Positions 1-9,143 of a stretch of 64,000 bases of DNA are shown piece by piece. The notes beneath the pieces were generated by a model. It saw only the letters and a list, made by a program, of their open reading frames with translations. It made no database searches and was not told the origin of the DNA. Each line of letters begins with the position of its first letter. The first letter of the stretch is position 1. The stretch comes from Gluconobacter sp. Dm-62. GTDB taxonomy: Bacteria; Pseudomonadota; Alphaproteobacteria; Acetobacterales; Acetobacteraceae. A program made the position numbers and the translations under genes. The stretch lies in the NCBI RefSeq assembly GCF_018256155.1, contig NZ_JAERLY010000001.1, positions 186,001 through 250,000 on the forward strand. Direction: 5' to 3'.

Positions 1-1658
1 TCCAGCCATGAAATCGGACTGTCCTGACAGTAAGCGTTGTTATTGCCATCCTGCGTACGACCGAACTCATCCCCCGCAAGCAGCATCGGAGTGCCCTGTG
101 ACAGCAACAGCGTGGACAGCATGTTCCGGCACTGACGCCAGCGAATATCGTTGATCTCCGGATCGTCGGCAGGGCCTTCCACACCATAGTTGCAGGAGCG
201 GTTGTCCGACGAGCCGTCCCTGCCGTCTTCCTGGTTCGCCTCGTTGTGACGGTCGTTGTAGGATACGCAGTCCATGAGCGTGAAACCGTCATGAGCCGTC
301 ACGAAATTGACGCTGGCCCAGGTCCGCCGTCCGCTGTGATTGAACAGATCAGGACTGCCGAGCACGCGCGGCGCCATGACATCCGCATGTGCTTCACCCC
401 GCCAGAAATCGCGGGTCGTATCGCGGAATTTGTCATTCCACTCTGCCCAGCCCGGCGGAAAATTGCCAACCTGATAACCACCCGGCCCGACATCCCATGG
501 CTCCGCGATCAGCTTGACCTGTGACAGAACCGGGTCCTGACGGCAGACACGCAGGAAACTGGAGTCATTGTGAAAACCGTCTGCCTCACGCGCAAGGATT
601 GTTCCGAGATCAAATCGGAATCCATCCACTCCCATTTCATTGACCCAGTAGCGCAGGCTGTCGGCCACAAACCGGATACAGTTGAGATGCGTCAGGTTGA
701 ACGTGTTTCCCGTACCCGTTTCGTTAATGTAATAGCGTGGATTATCGGGCATGAGTCGATAATAGGACGCATTGTCCAGCCCTTTGAAGGACAGCGTCGG
801 ACCGAGCTCGTTTCCTTCGGCCGTATGGTTGTAAACCACGTCCATGATGACCTCGAGCCCCGCTTCATGACAGGCCCGGACGAGGTTACGGAACTCCTGT
901 AACGCATTGTCCCGATCATGGGCATAACGGCTGTCGGGAGAGAAAAAACCGATCGTGTTATAGCCCCAGTAATTGGTCAGCCCCTTGTCCGCCAGATACT
1001 GGTCCGTCACGAAACTCTGGACAGGCAGCAGTTCAACTGCCGTCACCCCTAGCTGTCTGATCCGCTTCAGCAGATTCCCATCGGTCAGCGCGGCATAGGT
1101 TCCCCGCAGCGTTTCCGGCACGTCCGGATGCTGCTTGGTGTAACCTTTGACATGCATCTCGTAGATTACGGTGTCATGCCAGGACGTCCGGGGATGATCG
1201 AAATTCTGGGGCGCAGGATCGGTGATGATCCCTTTGGGCACAAAAGCCGCACTGTCACGCTCGTCAAAGCTCAGATCCTTGTCCGCATGATCGAGCTGAT
1301 ATCCGAAAAGCGCGGGGTCCCATTGCAGGTCCCCGTGAAATGCCCTGGCATAAGGGTCCATCAGGAGCTTGTTGGGATTGAACCGATGCCCCGCATCCGG
1401 CGCGTAAGGACCATGCACCCGCAGGCCGTAAAGCTGGCCTGCCCCCAGATCCGGGATCCAGCCATGAAAGATCTGATCGGTATATTCCGGCAACCGGATG
1501 CGATCGGTTTCGGTTTTGCCGTCCGCGTCGAACAGACAGATATCCACGGCCGTTGCGGCTGTGGAAAAGACGGCAAAATTTACCCCGCCATTCTCCGGTA
1601 CAGCGCCTGAAACATTCGGACGCCCTTCTTTCAGACCCTTCTGACGTGTGCTGCTCAT
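1..1658 (-). CDS. glgX: Glycogen debranching enzyme GlgX, 3' part cut by window edge
   Basis: Isoamylase-type GH13 enzyme that hydrolyses alpha-1,6 branches of glycogen. Reading leftward from the ATG at 1658, 552 codons are open and the frame runs off base 1. An N-terminal CBM48-like region (about residues 10-110) precedes the GH13 barrel. Visible barrel motifs are DVVYNH (about 270), DGFRFDL with the nucleophile Asp (about 350), AEPWDVG with the acid/base Glu (about 385) and TAHDGF (about 455). Family members are about 700 residues long, so roughly the last 150 lie outside the window. The gene diverges from glgA across about 205 bp that must hold both promoters. With glgA-glgB-treZ opposite, it belongs to glycogen turnover and probably feeds trehalose synthesis. 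TreX-type debranching enzymes of trehalose operons are very similar, so the symbol could equally be treX. Confidence 0.93.
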   Translation of the reverse strand, partial: MSSTRQKGLKEGRPNVSGAVPENGGVNFAVFSTAATAVDICLFDADGKTETDRIRLPEYTDQIFHGWIPDLGAGQLYGLRVHGPYAPDAGHRFNPNKLLMDPYARAFHGDLQWDPALFGYQLDHADKDLSFDERDSAAFVPKGIITDPAPQNFDHPRTSWHDTVIYEMHVKGYTKQHPDVPETLRGTYAALTDGNLLKRIRQLGVTAVELLPVQSFVTDQYLADKGLTNYWGYNTIGFFSPDSRYAHDRDNALQEFRNLVRACHEAGLEVIMDVVYNHTAEGNELGPTLSFKGLDNASYYRLMPDNPRYYINETGTGNTFNLTHLNCIRFVADSLRYWVNEMGVDGFRFDLGTILAREADGFHNDSSFLRVCRQDPVLSQVKLIAEPWDVGPGGYQVGNFPPGWAEWNDKFRDTTRDFWRGEAHADVMAPRVLGSPDLFNHSGRRTWASVNFVTAHDGFTLMDCVSYNDRHNEANQEDGRDGSSDNRSCNYGVEGPADDPEINDIRWRQCRNMLSTLLLSQGTPMLLAGDEFGRTQDGNNNAYCQDSPISWL

Positions 1659-1863
1659 AAATCCCGTTCCAGAACTGGATCAGGCAGGTCCCTCCACCCG
1701 TCTGGCGGGGTGCCCTGCATTCCGAAACGCTAACGCCCCCGAATAGCAGACACGAATATAACATATCCGTGATGGTGTTTCGCTGGGGCCGCTTGCAGCG
1801 TTGTTCCTGACACAGGCTCCAAACGTCAGAGACAGCGCCCTCGCGGCCGGAAAGATGTGCGTC

Positions 1864-3501
1864 ATGAACCAGATCCACGGTCCCGCGCAGGATACAACAT
1901 TGCGGCTTCTGTCCGTGGCAGGAGAAATGTATCCATTCGTCAAAACTGGCGGTCTTGGTGACGTCGTGGGCTCCCTGCCCGCTGTTCTGGCCCAGCATGG
2001 TATCGATACCAGAACGGTTCTGCCAGGTTATCCGGCCGTGCTGCGTGCCCTCTCCGCACACCATGAAACGGTTCGGATAGACAATGTTCTTGGCTATGCC
2101 GTCACGCTCAGGGAAGGCCGCGCTCACGGGCGGCACCTCTACGTTGTTGATGTTCCGGAACTCTATGACCGTCCGGGAAATCCCTATCTCGGGCCAGACG
2201 GACAGCCATGGGCTGATAACGGGATCCGTTATGCCGTGCTGTGCCGCGTGGCGGCACTGATTGGGGCGGGTGAGCTTTCTGACTGGAAACCTGATGCTGT
2301 TCTGAGCCATGACTGGCATGCGGGGCTGGTAGCGGCTTATCTGAAATACATGCCCGGCCCGACGCCAGCCGTTGCACATGTCATTCATAATCTTGCATTC
2401 CAGGGCCTGTTCCCGCGAGAGATGATGGGAGCGTTCGGGCTGCCCGATCAGGCCTATGACAGTGGGGACGTGGAATTTTACGGCCAGATCGGGTTCATGA
2501 AGGCCGCACTTCAGGTCTCTCACCGGCTGATCAGTGTTTCCCCCACCTATGCCGAGGAGATCCAGACCCCCGAGGAAGGCATGGGACTGGATGGCATCCT
2601 GCGGGCGCGATCGAATGTCCTCACGGGCATTCTCAATGGCATTGACCTGCGGGACTGGAATCCGCTGACTGATCCTGCGGTTTTCTTTCCCTATGCCGTG
2701 GGCGATCTGGCGGCGCGGCGCGCCAACAAGCGCGTTTTTCAGGCAGAATTCGGTCTGCCGCAGAACCCCGATGCTCTCTTGCTCGGCATGGTGAGCCGCC
2801 TGACGACCCAGAAGGGCGCGGATCTGCTGGCTGCTCTCGCCCCACGGCTGTTCGAGGACAATATCCAGCTTGCTGTGGTGGGCACCGGCGATCGTGACAT
2901 CATGCAGGCCTTCATGCAGCTTCAGGCCCGCTATCCCAAAAACTGCATCTGCCATCTGCGCTACAGCGAGACGCTCGGTCACCGGCTGCACTCCGCAGTG
3001 GATGCCTCACTCATTCCATCCCGTTTCGAGCCCTGCGGCCTCACACAGTTCCATGCACTGCGTTACGGTTCCGTTCCGATTGCGGCTCGTGTGGGCGGCC
3101 TGAGCGACACAATCGTGGATGCAAATTCCGCAGCCGTGATGGAGGGTGTTGCCAACGGCATCCTGTTCGCACCGACCACAGAAGACACCATGCTGCTGGC
3201 CATCCGGCGGGCACAGGCCCTGTTCCGTCAGAAAGCCGTGTGGGCGCGGATGCAGCGCAATGGCGCTCTGCACGACGTGTCGTGGGAAACCAAGGGCGCG
3301 CACTATGCCCGGCTCCTGATGGACATGACGGGTCGCCACCCCATGGCACGCGAAGCCGAAAACGCCATTGCTCCCCGTCGTGGCGATCCTGTTTCGTCGC
3401 CCCAAAACACGACACGCCCCGCAGCCCGCATGCCACGCGGGCGCAACGGCGAACAGGCCAGTTCCATTCTTCCTTTCCCCCGCACCGGCACGCGTGCCTA
3501 G
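1864..3501 (+). CDS. glgA: Glycogen synthase GlgA (GT5)
   Basis: Transfers glucose from ADP-glucose to the non-reducing end of alpha-1,4-glucan in the cytoplasm. The ADP-glucose-binding KTGGLGDV motif is at residues 27-34 and the C-terminal catalytic loop EPCGLTQ is near 389. I chose the ATG at 1864 because GGAAAG lies 9 bases upstream and the family start (LRLLSVAGEMYPF) follows within about a dozen codons; an in-frame ATG at 1855 and a TTG at 1801 also exist. The product is 545 residues, longer than the usual ~480: after the GT5 fold there is a tail of about 50 residues rich in Arg, Pro and Ser with no recognisable domain. glgB begins 9 bp downstream, so the two are surely co-transcribed. 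No glgC (ADP-glucose pyrophosphorylase) is visible here. Confidence 0.95.
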   Translation: MNQIHGPAQDTTLRLLSVAGEMYPFVKTGGLGDVVGSLPAVLAQHGIDTRTVLPGYPAVLRALSAHHETVRIDNVLGYAVTLREGRAHGRHLYVVDVPELYDRPGNPYLGPDGQPWADNGIRYAVLCRVAALIGAGELSDWKPDAVLSHDWHAGLVAAYLKYMPGPTPAVAHVIHNLAFQGLFPREMMGAFGLPDQAYDSGDVEFYGQIGFMKAALQVSHRLISVSPTYAEEIQTPEEGMGLDGILRARSNVLTGILNGIDLRDWNPLTDPAVFFPYAVGDLAARRANKRVFQAEFGLPQNPDALLLGMVSRLTTQKGADLLAALAPRLFEDNIQLAVVGTGDRDIMQAFMQLQARYPKNCICHLRYSETLGHRLHSAVDASLIPSRFEPCGLTQFHALRYGSVPIAARVGGLSDTIVDANSAAVMEGVANGILFAPTTEDTMLLAIRRAQALFRQKAVWARMQRNGALHDVSWETKGAHYARLLMDMTGRHPMAREAENAIAPRRGDPVSSPQNTTRPAARMPRGRNGEQASSILPFPRTGTRA

Positions 3502-3510
3502 AGGTTCTGA

Positions 3511-5736
3511 ATGCAGGCCACCACCTTGTCTCCGCCCTTGCAATCCATGATCGACGCTCTGGTGGCGACCCGCTGTCAGGACCCTTTCGCGCTGCTGGGA
3601 CGGCACCACGAAGGACGGGCCGATCAGGTCCGGGTCTTCTATCCCGACGCCCTCGAAGTCCGCCTTGTGATCCAGAGCGCCAAAGGCGAGCTTTCTGAAA
3701 AGCCCATGCGCCGCATCGACGACCACGGCATCTATGCGGCGGCCCTTCCGAAAACCAGCCGCTACAGCCTGCGGATCCTCTGGGCGGATGGATGGCAGGA
3801 GACTCATGATCCCTACAGTTTCGGGCTGCTGCTGGGTGAACTGGACCTCTACCTGTTTTCCGAAGGACGGCATCATCATCTGGACGAGATGATGGGCGCC
3901 ATTCCCATGACGATCGATGGCATTGCGGGGGTGCGCTTTGCGGTCTGGGCTCCCAACGCCAGACGGGTTTCTGTTATCGGAGACTTCAATATCTGGGATG
4001 GGCGCCGTCATCCGATGCGGCTACGACACGAAGCAGGGATCTGGGAGCTGTTCATTCCCGGCCTGCGCTGTGGAGAGCGCTACAAATACGAAATCATGTC
4101 ACAGGACGGCACGGTACTGCCCGCCAAGGCGGACCCTTATGCCCGCGCCAGCGAGCATCCGCCCGCGACAGCATCCATCGTTGCGGCGCCAAGTGCTTTC
4201 GCCTGGCAGGACGGTATCTGGATGCAGGAGCGCGCAGCACGTCAGGCGCCGGAAAGTCCGCTCTCCCTCTACGAACTGCACGCGCCGTCATGGCGTCATC
4301 CGCAGAGCGGTCATGGTGTCATGGGCTGGGATGAACTGGCCGCGACGCTGATCCCCTATGTCACGGGACTCGGATTCACACATATCGAACTCCTTCCTGT
4401 CACGGAATATCCGTTCTCCGGATCATGGGGGTATCAGCCGCTCGGGCTTTACGCGCCCACCTCCCGACACGGCAGCCCCGAACAGTTCGCCCGGTTTGTG
4501 GACAACTGCCACCAGGCTGGTCTCGGCGTCATCATGGACTGGGTGCCGGCCCATTTCCCGGCTGACCAGCATGGTCTGGCCTGCTTTGACGGGACGCATC
4601 TGTACGAACATGCCGATCCGCGAGAGGGCTACCATCAGGACTGGCACACGCTGATCTATAATTTCGGCCGGAACGAAGTGCGCGGTTTTCTAACGGGAAG
4701 CGCGCTGTACTGGCTGGAACGTTTCCATATCGACGGCCTGCGTGTCGATGCGGTGGCGTCCATGCTGTACCGCGACTACAGCCGTGAGGAAGGCGAGTGG
4801 TATCCCAACATCCATGGCGGCCGGGAAAATCTTGAGGCCATCAGCTTTCTGCATCAGCTGTCGGAAACCGTACGCCAGCTCCATCCCGAAACGCTCCTCA
4901 TTGCGGAGGAATCCACTGCTTGGCCCGGGGTGACAAAGCCGGTTTCTGAAGAAGGGCTGGGCTTTGATCTCAAATGGAACATGGGCTGGATGCATGACAC
5001 GCTGCGCTACATGGAGCGGGATCCGCTCTGGCGCGGCCATCATGGCAGCGACATCACATTTGGTATGATCTACGCCTATTCCGAGCGTTTCATCCTGCCC
5101 CTCTCCCATGACGAAGTGGTGCATGGCAAAGGATCACTTCTGGCTAAAATGCCGGGAGATGACTGGCAGAAACATGCCAACCTGCGGGCCTATTATGCCC
5201 TGATGTGGGCCTATCCGGGCCGCAAGCTGCTCTTCATGGGCTGCGAACTCGCCCAACCACAGGAATGGTCCTACGAAGGCGAGATCGCATGGTCCCGGCT
5301 GGACGATGCGCTTGGACGCGGCATGCATGACACGATCCGTGCGCTGAACGGATTGTATCGCCGCGAACCTGCCCTGCACCAGCGCGACGATACGCCTTCC
5401 GGCTTTCGCTGGCTGATCGCGGATGACCGGGAAAACTGCGTTTTCGTCTGGTTGCGGCAGACTCCCAACCGCCCCCCTGTTCTGGTGGTGTGCAACATGA
5501 CGCCGGTACCGCGTCACAATTATCGCGTTGGCGTTCCATCAGATGGCAGCTGGCATGAAATCCTCAATACGGACGCCGCGATCTTCGGTGGTTCGAATAT
5601 GGGTAATGGCGGTCAATGTCAGGCCCAGCATGTCTCATCTCACGGTGAAGGACAGTCTCTTGTCCTGACGCTCCCCCCCTTGGCCACGCTGTATTTCTCT
5701 CCCCGGCCCGCAAGCCTGCAAGGATCTTCCTTATGA
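3511..5736 (+). CDS. glgB: 1,4-alpha-glucan branching enzyme GlgB (GH13)
   Basis: Cuts an alpha-1,4 chain and re-attaches it by an alpha-1,6 link, creating glycogen branches. The 741 residues match the usual length and layout: N-terminal beta-sandwich and CBM48 (about 1-240), GH13 barrel, C-terminal all-beta domain. Catalytic motifs are intact: DWVPAHFP (about 343), GLRVDAVASMLY with nucleophile Asp413, AEES with Glu466, and LSHDEVVHGK with Asp534. AGAGG stands about 8 bases before the ATG. The 3' end overlaps the treZ start by 4 bp (ATGA), indicating translational coupling of branching to trehalose release. Confidence 0.97.
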   Translation: MQATTLSPPLQSMIDALVATRCQDPFALLGRHHEGRADQVRVFYPDALEVRLVIQSAKGELSEKPMRRIDDHGIYAAALPKTSRYSLRILWADGWQETHDPYSFGLLLGELDLYLFSEGRHHHLDEMMGAIPMTIDGIAGVRFAVWAPNARRVSVIGDFNIWDGRRHPMRLRHEAGIWELFIPGLRCGERYKYEIMSQDGTVLPAKADPYARASEHPPATASIVAAPSAFAWQDGIWMQERAARQAPESPLSLYELHAPSWRHPQSGHGVMGWDELAATLIPYVTGLGFTHIELLPVTEYPFSGSWGYQPLGLYAPTSRHGSPEQFARFVDNCHQAGLGVIMDWVPAHFPADQHGLACFDGTHLYEHADPREGYHQDWHTLIYNFGRNEVRGFLTGSALYWLERFHIDGLRVDAVASMLYRDYSREEGEWYPNIHGGRENLEAISFLHQLSETVRQLHPETLLIAEESTAWPGVTKPVSEEGLGFDLKWNMGWMHDTLRYMERDPLWRGHHGSDITFGMIYAYSERFILPLSHDEVVHGKGSLLAKMPGDDWQKHANLRAYYALMWAYPGRKLLFMGCELAQPQEWSYEGEIAWSRLDDALGRGMHDTIRALNGLYRREPALHQRDDTPSGFRWLIADDRENCVFVWLRQTPNRPPVLVVCNMTPVPRHNYRVGVPSDGSWHEILNTDAAIFGGSNMGNGGQCQAQHVSSHGEGQSLVLTLPPLATLYFSPRPASLQGSSL

Positions 5737-7487
5737 CAGCATTCCAGTACTCGGGCCGTTTTGGCGCGGAACTGCTTAGTCCGGACCGGACACGTTTTTC
5801 CTTCTGGGCACCATCCTGCGACACCGTCATCCTTGAAGTCGAAGGCCTGCCACCGCAGGCCATGGAACGAGATGAGGAAGGCTTTTTTACAACCGAAGCC
5901 CTCTGTGGCGCAGGGGCGCGCTACCGTTTCCGGATCCGGGACGACCTCTCCGTTCCTGATCCCGCCAGCCGCTGCCAGCCTGATGGCGTACACGGACCAA
6001 GCGAGATCCTCGATCCCGGATTTTACCAATGGAAAAACCCCGGATGGAAAGGGCGCCCCTGGGAAGAAACAGTCATTTATGAACTGCATGTCGGGCTTGA
6101 AGGGGGATATGAAGGCCTGATGGCGCGGCTGGAGGAACTGGTCGATCTGGGTGTCACGGCCATCGAACTGATGCCGCTCAACAGTTTCAGCGGTCACTGG
6201 AACTGGGGCTATGACGGCGTGCTGCTGTTCGCGCCTGATATTTCCTATGGCCGACCGTCCATTCTCAAAACCCTGATCGACCACGCTCACGGGCTGGGCC
6301 TGATGGTCTTTCTGGACGTGGTCTATAATCACTTTGGACCGGACGGAAATTACGTTCCCGATTACGCCGAGATCCTTTTTGACCCGGATAATGCAACGGT
6401 CTGGGGTGATGGTATTAACTTCCATGATCCTGTCGTTGCGGAATTCTTTATCGACAATGCGATGCTCTGGCTGGCGGAATACCGCTTTGACGGACTGCGC
6501 ATCGATGCGGCCTGGGCAATCACCGACCGTAACTGGTTTGCCCAGCTTCGGCAGAAAGTGGCTCACCATACCGAGCCAGGGCGCCACATCCACCTGATCC
6601 TCGAAAACGAAAACAACGATTCCGGTCTTCTACGGGACGGCTACAATCAGTGGGACGAAGACTGGCACCATGCCCTGACCGTTCTGCTGACCGGCGAAAA
6701 TGTCGGGTATTTTAAAGCCTTTACCAATGACCCGACCGCCCTGCTACGCCGGGTTCTGGCAGAAGGATTTGCCTGGCAGGGAGAATATTTCGCACCCGCC
6801 GAGAAGATGCGTGGCACACCAAGTGCAGACCTGCCTCCCACGAAATTCGTGACCTTCCTGCAGAACCACGACCAGATCGGCAACCGTCCACGCGGCGAAA
6901 GGCTGATCACACTCTGCGAACCGGATTCCTTTCGCGCGGCCTACGCCCTGCTTCTGCTTTGCCCGATGACGCCCATGCTGTTCATGGGGGAAGAATGGGG
7001 CTGCACAACTCCGTTCTATTTCTTCTGCGATTTCCATGATGATCTGGGCCAAAAAGTCCGCGAGGGTCGTGACAATCAGTTCCGCAAATACTGCGGCATC
7101 ACTGATCCGGAAGAACTGGAAAGCCTGTCCGACCCGATTGCACGCTCAACCTATGATGCTTCACGCCCCGACCGTCATGAACGCGAAACCGCTTACGGGC
7201 AGGAATGGCTCGCCCGCACGAAAGAGCTGCTGGCCCTGCGGCATCATCACATCACCCCGCATCTGAAAGGCGCGCGCAGTGCGGGGGCGGAGGTTCTGGG
7301 AGAGAACGCCGTCCGGGCAACATGGCTTCTCAACAACGGAACCCTGCTGAGCACCTCCATCAATCTGGGCTCGCAGATCCTGCCCCTCGTGGAGCCGGGC
7401 TCCGTCATTCACCAGAGCACTGTGGGTAGGACGGCAGGCACCCTGCCGCCCCGCAGCATTGTCGTGGGGCTGGAACGCGCTCTCTAG
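5733..7487 (+). CDS. treZ: Malto-oligosyltrehalose trehalohydrolase TreZ
   Basis: Releases trehalose from maltooligosyl-trehalose, the second step of the TreY-TreZ route from glycogen. The 584-residue protein has an N-terminal CBM48-like domain (RTRFSFWAPSC near residue 20), then a GH13 barrel with GHWNWGYDG (about 150), LDVVYNHFGPDGNY (about 197), FDGLRIDAAW with Asp258, LILENENND with Glu291 and NHDQIGNR with Asp380. The WNWGYDG and GPDGNY motifs separate TreZ from GlgB and GlgX. The start overlaps the glgB stop (ATGA). The partner TreY is not in the window; by context it may lie beyond glgX on the left. The gene converges on the GH144-type gene with only 4 bp between stops. Confidence 0.93.
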   Translation: MTAFQYSGRFGAELLSPDRTRFSFWAPSCDTVILEVEGLPPQAMERDEEGFFTTEALCGAGARYRFRIRDDLSVPDPASRCQPDGVHGPSEILDPGFYQWKNPGWKGRPWEETVIYELHVGLEGGYEGLMARLEELVDLGVTAIELMPLNSFSGHWNWGYDGVLLFAPDISYGRPSILKTLIDHAHGLGLMVFLDVVYNHFGPDGNYVPDYAEILFDPDNATVWGDGINFHDPVVAEFFIDNAMLWLAEYRFDGLRIDAAWAITDRNWFAQLRQKVAHHTEPGRHIHLILENENNDSGLLRDGYNQWDEDWHHALTVLLTGENVGYFKAFTNDPTALLRRVLAEGFAWQGEYFAPAEKMRGTPSADLPPTKFVTFLQNHDQIGNRPRGERLITLCEPDSFRAAYALLLLCPMTPMLFMGEEWGCTTPFYFFCDFHDDLGQKVREGRDNQFRKYCGITDPEELESLSDPIARSTYDASRPDRHERETAYGQEWLARTKELLALRHHHITPHLKGARSAGAEVLGENAVRATWLLNNGTLLSTSINLGSQILPLVEPGSVIHQSTVGRTAGTLPPRSIVVGLERAL

Positions 7488-7491
7488 ACTG

Positions 7492-8979
7492 TCAGAGAGA
7501 CTTTCCGGTCGGGATGGAGGCAGCCGTCTTGGTACGCAGCCAGCCCCCTTCAAACCCTGCGCGCTCCAGCCCGGCGCGCAGATAGGGGTTCTTCTTCATC
7601 GTGTTCCACACGAGACCACTGCGCCAGTTCTCCAACATCAGCAGGATCGGACCCTGATCAATACCGAGCTGCTGCCCATCCACCCAGTAGGATTTCTGGT
7701 CGGCAAAGGACGGGTTGAAGGCGTCCAGGAACCCATACTTGTTATAGATCCGGTCTCCATAACGGGAACGCATTTCCTTGAGCGCCGGCAGAGCGATTTC
7801 CGGCGCAAAGGCAATGGACCCACCCACGGCGGTCGGCGCAATCGTGCCATCATCCAGAATGTAATCCCGCCCGGCACCACGCGCGCTATAGGCCAGATAA
7901 TGGCGCTGCTTGCCATCATAAACCTGCTGCGCATCGCCTGGACCATCACAGGCAGTGAGCCCCCAAATATTGGAGCCGTAATCCTTCCAGTCGCCCGGAT
8001 TAGCCTGTGCATAAGCCCGCTGTGCATAGGCAGCTTCGCGGCCGTTCTGGAAATAATCGACGTTATGCGCACGGTCCCAGGAATCCTGCACGCCGCGGAA
8101 ATCAATCCAGGATTCGCTGTACTGATGGCCGAACATCGGCGCAAAATTCAGCAGCTTGTGGCCCTGAAAGTCGCCCCACTGGTTTTCATAGGTTGCAGTC
8201 CACGCCTTCCAGGTCTCGGCCGGCAGCGGATGCGTCGGCGAACCAAGCGCCTGAAGATAGATGATCAGGCCCTCGTTATAGCCCTTCCAGTCGCTCGGCA
8301 GGAACGTATGCGGCGGCATCCAGCCCATGCTGAGCCAGGGACCATGCGCCTTCATCCAGGTCCAGTCGATCCGGCGGTACAGAGTGTCCGCGATATCGCG
8401 GATTTCTTTTTCCTGCGGCGTGTCATGATCGAAATAGGACTGCGAGAACAATACGCCGCCCATTAGCAGCGCCGTATCGATGCTGGACAATTCGGACCAG
8501 TCCGCAACCCGAAGGCCGGTGTTGGGATCGAGGAAATGGTAGAAGAAACCCTTATAGCCCGCAGCGCCCGTCACATGATCGTTCTGCGGCAGGCTGGCTA
8601 AAAAACGCAGTGTTGTCAGCGTTCGGTCCACGGCCTGCTGGCGCGTGATGTAGTTGCGCTCCACGCCAATGCCGTAAGCTGTCAGCCCGAAACCGACGCT
8701 GGCAATACTGGCCGCCCCATTGGGCAGTGGCGCGCGGTCCGGCACCAGACCATTCTTCGGATTGGCCGTCTCCCAGAACCAGTTGAACGTGCGCTTTTCC
8801 AAATCATCGACGAAAGCCGTATCAGCCGCTGGCAGGCTCGCAGGCTGAAGAGCCGGAGAAAGCGCTGTACTGGCCGTCGGAGCAGAATGGGCAGTGTGAA
8901 GCGTCAGACCAAGCACCCCAATCGCAAATCCTGTCTGACAGAAACGGGAAATCCGGGATTTCCACCTCTGCCCTGTCAT
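7492..8979 (-). CDS. Secreted glucoamylase-family / GH144-type glucanase
   Basis: Exported carbohydrate-active protein of the glycoamylase-like family (PF10091), which includes the GH144 endo-beta-1,2-glucanases. The mature part opens with a helical-barrel start, TFNWFWETANPKNGLVPDR, then SIASVGFGLTAYGIGVERNY, GFFYHFLD, ELSSIDTALLMGG and an FNEG-like YNEG, all typical of this family. The ATG at 8979 gives 495 residues with a standard signal peptide (RWKSRISR, a hydrophobic core, then a TAHSA cleavage site). Upstream in-frame starts at 9033, 9039 (ATG) and 9072 (GTG) would put about 20-30 extra residues ahead of it, so I consider them less likely, but none has a clear ribosome binding site. 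The substrate is not settled by sequence: beta-1,2-glucan, cyclic glucan or a periplasmic glucan are the candidates. Confidence 0.82.
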   Translation of the reverse strand: MTGQRWKSRISRFCQTGFAIGVLGLTLHTAHSAPTASTALSPALQPASLPAADTAFVDDLEKRTFNWFWETANPKNGLVPDRAPLPNGAASIASVGFGLTAYGIGVERNYITRQQAVDRTLTTLRFLASLPQNDHVTGAAGYKGFFYHFLDPNTGLRVADWSELSSIDTALLMGGVLFSQSYFDHDTPQEKEIRDIADTLYRRIDWTWMKAHGPWLSMGWMPPHTFLPSDWKGYNEGLIIYLQALGSPTHPLPAETWKAWTATYENQWGDFQGHKLLNFAPMFGHQYSESWIDFRGVQDSWDRAHNVDYFQNGREAAYAQRAYAQANPGDWKDYGSNIWGLTACDGPGDAQQVYDGKQRHYLAYSARGAGRDYILDDGTIAPTAVGGSIAFAPEIALPALKEMRSRYGDRIYNKYGFLDAFNPSFADQKSYWVDGQQLGIDQGPILLMLENWRSGLVWNTMKKNPYLRAGLERAGFEGGWLRTKTAASIPTGKSL

Positions 8980-9143
8980 GGCTGCTGGAGAGAAAAACGG
9001 GACTTCGGAAGTCCGCTGCGTCCGGTGCTGCATGCTCATGCGGGGAGGATAAGCAGAAGGACAGACCGCCACGCACCCACCGTTACATCAACTTTCCGTG
9101 ACCGCCGAAAAGTGAAGGAACTCCGCCCTTGTCTTGAAGAACT

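Noticed and set aside
1264-2991. A 575-codon leftward reading frame antisense to glgA
   Set aside because: Runs through both glgX and glgA in the wrong phase, has no domain, and its composition is the mirror image of a GC-rich coding strand.
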